From positions 15,064 through 79,063 of the forward strand of contig NZ_JBARWZ010000151.1 in assembly GCF_049647105.1 (NCBI RefSeq): a DNA stretch of 64,000 nucleotides, given 5' to 3'. Position numbers and translations under genes: made by a program. The stretch comes from Actinophytocola sp049647105 (GTDB lineage: Bacteria > Actinomycetota > Actinomycetes > Mycobacteriales > Pseudonocardiaceae). A model generated the notes under the pieces. The model searched no databases. It worked only from the letters and a program-made list of their open reading frames with translations, and was not told the DNA's origin. Shown one piece after another: positions 57,942 to 64,000 of this stretch (position 1 is its first letter; the number at the start of each line of letters is the position of its first letter).

Positions 57942-58637
57942 TTGGGGGACTTTCACGGAGTCGACGACCAGTGGTCGCCGTCCACCCTGCTCGGAGGCCT
58001 GAGGCCCACCGATCGGGCGGCATTGCTTGCGGTGGGGACCAGGGTCGAGTATGCGAGCGAACGGCGCCTGATCGAGCAGGGCGCGGCAGATGACCACGCG
58101 TACCTGCTGCTCGCGGGGATGGTCAAGGTATCGATTCGTGACGACAACGGGCACACCGCATTGCTCGGTATTCGGATAGCGGGTGACATGGTGGGTGAGA
58201 TGGGGTCGTTGGAGGGATCTCCGCGCTCCGCCGACGTCATCGCATGTGGCGCGGTCGAAGCACGGGTGATGGGCGCGGCCGAGCTGCGTTCGCTGACCCG
58301 GCGCCACCCGGACATCGCTCTCGGCCTTGCGATGATGATCGGGAGACGCCTGCGCTGGGCCAACCGGCGCAGGCTCGACTTCTCCTCGCGGGACTCGCGC
58401 ACGAGGGTGGCGCGGGTTCTCTACGAACTGGTTCGCGGCTACGGTACGAAGAAGCCGACGCACTGGGAGATCGGTGTGCCGCTAACACAACCGGAGATCG
58501 CGTCCCTCGCGGGCGTAGGACTGCGCACGGTAGAGAAAGAACTGCGTTCGCTGGAATCCGAAGGCGTCCTCATCCGGAAATATCGGCGGATCGACGTTGG
58601 TGATCTTGCCGGATTGCTCCGGATCGCGAACGGGTGA
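57942..58637 (+). CDS. Crp/Fnr-like cyclic-nucleotide-binding regulator
   Basis: A 231-residue protein. The N-terminal cNMP-binding beta-roll has RRLIEQGAADDHAYLLLAGMVKVSI and a phosphate-cassette region GDMVGEMGSLEGSPRSADV, which keeps the Glu and an Arg-Ser pair like cAMP-binding proteins. A C-terminal winged helix (LTQPEIASLAGVGLRTVEKELRSLE) binds DNA. The start is TTG 57942 with GTGGGGA upstream; no better start is seen. It is 88 bp before a cyclase-like gene on the same strand, so it may sense that protein's product. Confidence 0.8.
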   Translation: MGDFHGVDDQWSPSTLLGGLRPTDRAALLAVGTRVEYASERRLIEQGAADDHAYLLLAGMVKVSIRDDNGHTALLGIRIAGDMVGEMGSLEGSPRSADVIACGAVEARVMGAAELRSLTRRHPDIALGLAMMIGRRLRWANRRRLDFSSRDSRTRVARVLYELVRGYGTKKPTHWEIGVPLTQPEIASLAGVGLRTVEKELRSLESEGVLIRKYRRIDVGDLAGLLRIANG

Positions 58638-58725
58638 GCAAATCCCGCACTGAGACGGGTTCTTGTTACTTGCTGTGCCTGATCATGACACCACTGTCAG
58701 CTCGGAGCACTCGAAAGGCCTACCC

Positions 58726-59454
58726 GTGTCATCAGATGGACTAACGCGACGACGTCTCTGTGTCGCGATGGACGCGAAGAGTTATGGCTCTCGCGTTGAG
58801 GTGGACCAGCGGGAGGTGCAGCGCGGGATGGTGTCGGTCGCAGGCACGGCCGCACGCGCCGCTGGACTGTACCGGGGCGACTGGATCACGCAGGACGGAG
58901 GTGACAGCGAGTTCGCTGTCCTCCCGTCCATGGAACCGGAGGTCGTCGTGGTCGACCGCTACGTCCGCGAGCTCACCGCGGAGCTGCATCGTTACAACGA
59001 CCGTCTCCGGCCGGAAGCGCGGTTGCGACTCCGTGTCGCCATGCACTTCGGTCCGCTGTCTCCGGCGGAACTTGGCCACGCGGGACCGGCACCGGTCGCG
59101 GTCGCACGGCTGTTGGACTCCGGTGTGCTCCGGGCCGCGCTCGCTGAGGTGGTACCGGCGAACCTGGCCCTGCTGTTGTCTGAGCGGATCTACACGGACA
59201 CGGTGGCGAGCCTCGCCACCACCTGGCGACCGGACGAGTTCCGCCAGGTGCGTGTGCATCAGAAGGAGTTCGACGAGCCAGCGTGGCTGTGCGTGCCCGG
59301 CCACGATGTGCACGCGATGACGTTGCGAGTAGACGAACCGCCGCGTGAACCGGGCCCGACGTCGCCTGGCGCGCAGCATGTCGTGCAGAACACCATCAAT
59401 ACGGTGCACGGCGAGCGTGTGGTTTTCGGCATGCAGTTCGGGGCGGATCAGTGA
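58726..59454 (+). CDS. Class III nucleotidyl cyclase-like protein with a coupling motif
   Basis: A 242-residue protein. The GTG start has AAAGG upstream. RRLCVAMDAKSYGS (Asp16) and WITQDGGDSEFAVLP (Asp60) occupy the places of the two metal-binding Asp residues of class III cyclases. RLRVAMHFGPLS, then GPAPVAVARLLDSG, follow the late-core pattern with the Arg (128) but with Val/Ala where the catalytic Asn stands. So it is cyclase-like and possibly altered in activity. The C-terminus has a motif (QNTINTVHGERVVFGMQFG) shared with the NTPase that follows, which it overlaps by GTGA. Confidence 0.6.
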   Translation: MSSDGLTRRRLCVAMDAKSYGSRVEVDQREVQRGMVSVAGTAARAAGLYRGDWITQDGGDSEFAVLPSMEPEVVVVDRYVRELTAELHRYNDRLRPEARLRLRVAMHFGPLSPAELGHAGPAPVAVARLLDSGVLRAALAEVVPANLALLLSERIYTDTVASLATTWRPDEFRQVRVHQKEFDEPAWLCVPGHDVHAMTLRVDEPPREPGPTSPGAQHVVQNTINTVHGERVVFGMQFGADQ

Positions 59455-61658
59455 CCGCTGCCGAGGTGCACGAGCAGGAATCGGTAGCGGCCACCCAGGA
59501 GGCGCCGGACGAGGACGCGGGGCAGGGGAAGCCGGTGGACGCCGCGCCTGCCGAGTTCGAATGGGACGGAGCGGAGGAGTTTCGCCATCTCCGCAAGACC
59601 TTCAATGTCCAGAACAACATCTATGGCGGCGTGCGTGCCGAGCACGGCGTGTTCGGTGTCGGTTTCGGCGAGTCGCTGTCGTCGGCCGCGTCGGGACCGC
59701 TCGACGTGGAGCGGGTTGCCGAGACGTTGCGGTGCTTCGTGTCGCCGCCGGAGCGATCCACGGCCCTGGTGTTGTTGCGGCAGCACAACTTTGTGGTGCT
59801 CGTCGGCCCGGAGAGCAGCGGCAAACGGGCCCTTGCGCTCCACCTCCTGCGCGAGGTGTGTGGGCCGGACGCTCCGCTTGAGGCCGCGTCGCCCGCGCGC
59901 GGCCTCGGTCAGTTGGGCGGCATCGAGTTCGTCGAGGGCACCGGCTACCTGGTCGCCGACCACCTTGGCACGAACGAGGAGCCTGCCGTCCGCAGCTACG
60001 AGGCGGACCGTCTGGCGACCGCATGCTCGAGAAGGGGTGCGTATCTCGTGCTCACCACGACATCGCGGCGGATGAGCGAGCGCCACCTCACTCCGTATGC
60101 GATTACCGTTGGCCCACCGGATCCGGTGCAGACGCTCCACAGCCACCTCGGGGATGTCACAATCGAGCCGGACGTCATCGCGATGGGGGAGGAGCACGTG
60201 CGCGCGGGCGGCCGCCCGCGGGGCGTCGCACTGCTCGCACGCCGCATGATCGATGACTCGGCCGATGCTGTCGCGGCCATGCGGGACGTGCCGAAGGAAC
60301 AGGTCGCCACGTGGTTCGACGGCCGGATCACGATGCGGGACCTGCTGTCCATCACTGCACTGGCGGTTGGCGGCAGCCAGCCGGAGCCGACGCACGATCA
60401 TCTAATCGACCTGCTGCGCGTCCACGCCGTCGCCACGCAGGAGAAGCGGGCGGCGGCGCCGCACCTGCCATGGCATGAGGAGGTTCTCGAGCAACGCTCC
60501 AGGAGCCATCCGCTCGTCGCCGTCGTCGCTGCCGACGACCTCGACGACGATGGTTGGCTGGCTGGGAAGCTGGTGCGGTTCCGCCACGGGGATCACCGTG
60601 CGCACGTGCTCCGCGAGCTGTACGACCGGTACGGGCACCAGCTGTGGCACCCAGTGCGCAACTGGGTGCACGACCTTTGCCGGTCCGACTCGCCGGTCGA
60701 TGTCCTCGGTGAACTCGCCTACGCGCTGGCGCTGCTCGCCAGGGAGAACTTCGTCGAGATCCGGGACGGATATCTCACGGGCTGGGCCGCTGGTCTTGCT
60801 GCGGAGCGCACGACCGCCGCGATGGTGTTGTGGTTCATGAGCTACGACGACCGGCTGGCCCCGGTGGCGTTGCGCACCGCACTGGACTGGGGCCAGAACA
60901 ACGGGCTGAACCGCGCCGTCACCTCCGCGCTCGCACTTGGCGGTCCCCTGGGTATTCGGTTCTCGGACGAGGCGCTGCAGCGGTTGTGCTTCCTCGCACT
61001 TCGCGCAAGGCGGATCGGAGAAGTGGCACGGACCGCGATCAGCGTGCTGTTCGCGGTGGCCGTGGCCGAGGACTCGGTGGCAACGGGTCGGGTCCTCGCG
61101 ACCGTGCGAACCGAGCTGATCCGCGCTGTCGACCCACATCACGCCGCGCCCGCGGACCTCACGACCGACAGCTACGTCGTGGAACAGCTCGCCGAGACGG
61201 CGGTCGAACAGGTCGAGAACCAGGAGCAGTACGAGCGAGGGTGGACCGGGCGGGTCGCGAAGGCTGCACGGTCGATGGCCCTCGCCCTGCTCCGTGCGGA
61301 GGAGGGCGAGGGGAGCGGTCTGGTCACCGCACGGATTCTGCGCGAACAGCCGGAGCACGTTGAAGTGCTCGGCGCGCTCTGGGCTGAGGTTCTCTGCAGC
61401 TCGCCGCACCGGAAGGAAGCCATCGACACGCTGGTCGAGGCCCTGCGGTCCCTCTCGGGGGACGCGGACCTCCTCGGCACGGTGGCCCGGCTCGGCGCCG
61501 CGATCCACACGGCCATGCCCGTCCCGCACCGTGCTTTGCGCATTGCGGAGCTCGTCAGAGCGATGACCACTGGCACCGCCGCCGACCGCCCGTCACCCGC
61601 ACTCGTGACCACCCTGCTCACCGCGCTGAGCGCCACCACCCAACCTGTCGGGAGCTGA
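59451..61658 (+). CDS. STAND-like P-loop NTPase
   Basis: A 735-residue protein. An acidic, disordered-looking N-terminus leads to the coupling motif NVQNNIYGGVRAEHGVFGVG (residues 52-71). The NTPase follows: Walker A GPESSGKR (119-126, Arg at the usual Thr/Ser place), Walker B YLVADHL (about 166-172) and a sensor-1-like LVLTTTSRR. Beyond about 300 it is all-helical, like the repeat regions of NACHT/STAND proteins. It overlaps the upstream gene by four bases. It is expected to be a signal-gated oligomeric switch; its activity and trigger are inferred. Confidence 0.65.
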   Translation: MTAAEVHEQESVAATQEAPDEDAGQGKPVDAAPAEFEWDGAEEFRHLRKTFNVQNNIYGGVRAEHGVFGVGFGESLSSAASGPLDVERVAETLRCFVSPPERSTALVLLRQHNFVVLVGPESSGKRALALHLLREVCGPDAPLEAASPARGLGQLGGIEFVEGTGYLVADHLGTNEEPAVRSYEADRLATACSRRGAYLVLTTTSRRMSERHLTPYAITVGPPDPVQTLHSHLGDVTIEPDVIAMGEEHVRAGGRPRGVALLARRMIDDSADAVAAMRDVPKEQVATWFDGRITMRDLLSITALAVGGSQPEPTHDHLIDLLRVHAVATQEKRAAAPHLPWHEEVLEQRSRSHPLVAVVAADDLDDDGWLAGKLVRFRHGDHRAHVLRELYDRYGHQLWHPVRNWVHDLCRSDSPVDVLGELAYALALLARENFVEIRDGYLTGWAAGLAAERTTAAMVLWFMSYDDRLAPVALRTALDWGQNNGLNRAVTSALALGGPLGIRFSDEALQRLCFLALRARRIGEVARTAISVLFAVAVAEDSVATGRVLATVRTELIRAVDPHHAAPADLTTDSYVVEQLAETAVEQVENQEQYERGWTGRVAKAARSMALALLRAEEGEGSGLVTARILREQPEHVEVLGALWAEVLCSSPHRKEAIDTLVEALRSLSGDADLLGTVARLGAAIHTAMPVPHRALRIAELVRAMTTGTAADRPSPALVTTLLTALSATTQPVGS

Positions 61659-61661
61659 AGT

Positions 61662-62597
61662 ATGGCCAACACCACCACCTACCCGGTCGTCGACGAACGG
61701 GCACTCGACCCGGCGACGCGCCGCTGGCTGGGGCGCAGCCGCGACCTGAGCGAGCTGCCAAAACACCTCCCCGGCACGGTGCCGGTCTTCGAGGTACACA
61801 ACGGTTACGTCGCCTTCCAGGAGCGCAGGCACCTCGGTCGCCGTGAAGAGCTGGTGATCAGCGCAATCTCCGTCAGTACCGTCGACATGCGACCAAAGAC
61901 CGTCACCGTCCAGTTGCAGGTGCCGTCCTGCAGTGCGGCCGACGAGTTCGTGCTGCTGGTGGACTTCTGGTGCCAGGTCGAGGACCCAGAGCGGGTCGCG
62001 GAGGCCGGTCTGCGAGACATGACCGAGCCGTTGCGGCAGTACCTGCGGCGGGACGTGAGCCTTACGCAAATCGGCGTCCGTTACTCGGTCGAGGACATCA
62101 ACGTGGTTCGAAACGAGCTGTTGAGCCGCGTCGACGCCTACACCCGGCTGCGTGCGCCGCACGTCGATGGCATGAGCGTGGCCCTGGGTGCGGTCCTTGT
62201 CGTCACGCCGAAGGACCTGGCCGGCTACGAGCGAGACCTGCGCAACGTGCGCTGGCACCAGAACAAGGAGGTGCTCGAGCACTCCGGTGAGGACCGCAAC
62301 GCCGAGCGGTTGCGCGCCTATGTGGACGGCGGGCCGAACGCACTGTCCGCGCTCGCGGCAGCCCGAGGGGAGCTGAACCTCGGCGCCGCCGTGGAGCGCG
62401 GATACCGGATAGCCGAGGACAAACGCAAGCAGTTGATCGAGATCCTCAAGTCGATGCCGGAGGAGGAGTGGCACACGATCGCCATCGACAGTCAGCGGAT
62501 CGTGGGCTCGCTCGTGGACGAGCTCATCGGCACCCAGCCGGACGCAGCCCGACCCGGCCTGGCGGACGGCGGTGAGCGTGGCCGGCTCGACGCCTGA
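61662..62597 (+). CDS. SPFH/band 7-like protein
   Basis: A 311-residue protein with no membrane segment. Residues about 40-190 (VFEVHNGYVAFQERRHLG, then KTVTVQLQVPS, LLVDFWCQVEDPERVAEAG, LRQYLRRDVSLTQIG) have the pattern of a prohibitin/SPFH domain, and the C-terminal part is a helical tail. Assignment to SPFH rests on pattern only. It follows the NTPase by three bases and overlaps the DUF4407 gene by 26 bp. SPFH proteins scaffold membrane proteins, so it may organise the DUF4407 protein. Confidence 0.5.
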   Translation: MANTTTYPVVDERALDPATRRWLGRSRDLSELPKHLPGTVPVFEVHNGYVAFQERRHLGRREELVISAISVSTVDMRPKTVTVQLQVPSCSAADEFVLLVDFWCQVEDPERVAEAGLRDMTEPLRQYLRRDVSLTQIGVRYSVEDINVVRNELLSRVDAYTRLRAPHVDGMSVALGAVLVVTPKDLAGYERDLRNVRWHQNKEVLEHSGEDRNAERLRAYVDGGPNALSALAAARGELNLGAAVERGYRIAEDKRKQLIEILKSMPEEEWHTIAIDSQRIVGSLVDELIGTQPDAARPGLADGGERGRLDA

Positions 62598-63966
62598 CGA
62601 CCACTTCGAGCACGATGTGCTCGCTCAGCCGGGACTCGGCCTTCTCCCCGGCGAACGGCCGACGGCCGAGAACCGAGGACAGCGCGCGGGTCAAGCCCTG
62701 CGCTGGCTCGCGGGTGTCAACGAGGAACTGCTCGCGTGGGTGCCCGGTGAGCGGGCGAAGTACACCGCACTCGGCGGGGTGGTGCTCGGCACCGCCACCA
62801 TCGCCGCGTTTTCGATGGCGATCGCGCTCACTGAAGTCCTCGGCGGGTTCCATGTCCTCATCCTGCTCCCGGTACTGATCTGGGGCGTCTTCATCGCGAA
62901 CCTGGACCGCTGGCTGGTGTCTACGTCCACCGTCGGCCGGTGGGGGAGACGGGCCGGGCTGTTCGTACCGCGGCTGGTGCTGGCGTTCGCCTTCGGTGTG
63001 GTGATCGCCGAACCACTGGTGCTACGGGTGTTCGAGTCGGCGATCGAGGAGCACATCCACCAGGAGCGGGCGGCGGCGGTGACGGTGCTGGAGAGTGGGT
63101 TCACCCGCTGCAACCCGGCGCCGACCGCCGACGAACAGACGAGGGCGGCCACACGAGAAGCGGCGTGCGCCAGCTACCGGCTGGGCCTTGAGACCGGTTT
63201 CGAGGCGATCCAGCAGGACGTCGCCGCTAAACGCGCGACCGCGGACACATTGGCGGAGACGATCCGGAACGACAGCGCCGAGCAGGCCAGACGGGACATC
63301 CTCGCTAGCAACGAGTGTTCCGGTACGCGGGCTCCGGGCTCGACGGGCCGGATCGGCAGAGGCCCGGAGTGTCAGGCACGCGAGGCCGAGGCCGCCGAAT
63401 ACCGGAACGCGCACCCGACCGCCGAGCACCAGGAGAAGCTGCGCGAGCTCCGCGACGAGATCGGGGTGCTGGAGGCCGGGCTGAGTTCCGCTCAGCAGAA
63501 CTACGAGGACACTCGCGCGGACGCCATCGCAGGCAAGGTAGCCGAGATGCGGGCGAGCCAGGGCGCGATCGGCCTGCTCGAGCGGTTCGGTGCGTTGACG
63601 AAGCTGACCGAAGACAACGCGGTCCTGACCACGGTCACTTGGTTCATCCGGCTGTTCTTCATCGCGATCGATTGCCTGCCGGTCGTCGTGAAGTTCATCA
63701 GCGGGACGAGCCGATACGACGAGCTGGTGGAGGCGCACTCGTCGAGCGCGCAGAAAGTGTACGGGCAGAGTGTCCGCACCATGGAGGGTGCGTTGCTCTC
63801 CGACCTGCGTGGCCGCCAGCACGAGACAGCGAGTTCGGCTGACATGGTGCGGTCGGCGACCGATCACAAGCGTCGCCTGCACGAGGCGCGGCTCGATGTC
63901 GATCTCGACCACCAGGTCACCGCGCTGGCTGCGCAGCTGCGTGGCGGGCCTGCGTACGAGGGGTGA
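62572..63966 (+). CDS. DUF4407 membrane protein
   Basis: A 464-residue protein. Membrane segments lie at about 65-88, 92-110 and 128-150, with a fourth near 350-375 (VTWFIRLFFIAIDCLPVVVKF). Between the third and fourth is a roughly 190-residue extracytoplasmic region, rich in coiled coil and with Cys residues (TRCNP, ACASY, NECSG, PECQA) that may form disulfides. This is the DUF4407 architecture. GTG 62572 lies in the end of the SPFH-like gene. It is the likely membrane effector of the locus. The window ends 34 bases later. Confidence 0.75.
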   Translation: MSVAGSTPDDHFEHDVLAQPGLGLLPGERPTAENRGQRAGQALRWLAGVNEELLAWVPGERAKYTALGGVVLGTATIAAFSMAIALTEVLGGFHVLILLPVLIWGVFIANLDRWLVSTSTVGRWGRRAGLFVPRLVLAFAFGVVIAEPLVLRVFESAIEEHIHQERAAAVTVLESGFTRCNPAPTADEQTRAATREAACASYRLGLETGFEAIQQDVAAKRATADTLAETIRNDSAEQARRDILASNECSGTRAPGSTGRIGRGPECQAREAEAAEYRNAHPTAEHQEKLRELRDEIGVLEAGLSSAQQNYEDTRADAIAGKVAEMRASQGAIGLLERFGALTKLTEDNAVLTTVTWFIRLFFIAIDCLPVVVKFISGTSRYDELVEAHSSSAQKVYGQSVRTMEGALLSDLRGRQHETASSADMVRSATDHKRRLHEARLDVDLDHQVTALAAQLRGGPAYEG

Positions 63967-64000
63967 GGGCCGGCGTGAGGGGTCGTGACCGCGTCACGGC

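Overview
The window comes from a high-GC actinomycete. GTG and TTG starts are frequent, there is a WhiB protein, and one block of genes follows the Mycobacterium tuberculosis order Rv3669 to Rv3683. The flavour of the genes (proline-rich tandem paralogues, a class F sortase, an integrated actinomycete conjugative element) suggests the Pseudonocardiaceae (Saccharothrix, Lentzea and relatives). This placement is inference; no rRNA is present.

1-16.8 kb, chromosome. Two short-chain dehydrogenases are followed by a nitroreductase with a GT-C mannosyltransferase, the aspartate pathway pair lysC-asd (lysC has an internal beta-subunit start), a GNAT enzyme and an MFS exporter. A redox and iron group follows: furA-katA with its conserved operator, an FMN reductase, Dps and a hemerythrin, interleaved with an esterase and an S9 peptidase. 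A secreted DUF11 protein and a sortase with a Gly-rich membrane partner close the segment.

16.8-32.5 kb, integrated element. An actinomycete integrative and conjugative element (AICE) of about 15.7 kb sits in a tRNA-Pro(CGG) gene. It is bounded by 48-bp direct repeats, and the tRNA is restored at the right end. Its modules are integration (xis, int, candidate arm-type sites at both ends), replication (a DnaB-N-like protein and a DUF3631 ATPase), transfer (a TraB/FtsK translocase with small membrane proteins and a CTAG-rich candidate clt), GntR-type control, and cargo. The cargo has visibly lower GC and includes a nucleotidyltransferase with an unknown partner, a TPR regulator with a SLOG protein, an HTH-SUMF1 fusion and a class IV aminotransferase.

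32.5-55.5 kb, chromosome. The order is metallophosphoesterase, yqeY, ponA2, whiB4, two ArsA-like ATPases, DUF4177, ridA, an inserted actinomycete-specific block, an MBL hydrolase, crp, nth, a thioredoxin, a CoA-type Nudix hydrolase, marP, ephE and a holin-like protein. It matches the mycobacterial cell-envelope and acid-resistance locus. The block also holds a sliding-clamp (DnaN) paralogue and an MFS gene under a palindromic operator.

55.6-64 kb. After nhaA and a VIT-family transporter comes the most unusual locus. Five genes on one strand encode a Crp-like cyclic-nucleotide-binding regulator, a class III nucleotidyl-cyclase-like protein, a STAND-like P-loop NTPase, an SPFH-like protein and a DUF4407 membrane protein. 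The cyclase-like and NTPase proteins share a short glycine-rich motif. I read this as a candidate signal-NTPase-membrane effector (conflict or defence) system.
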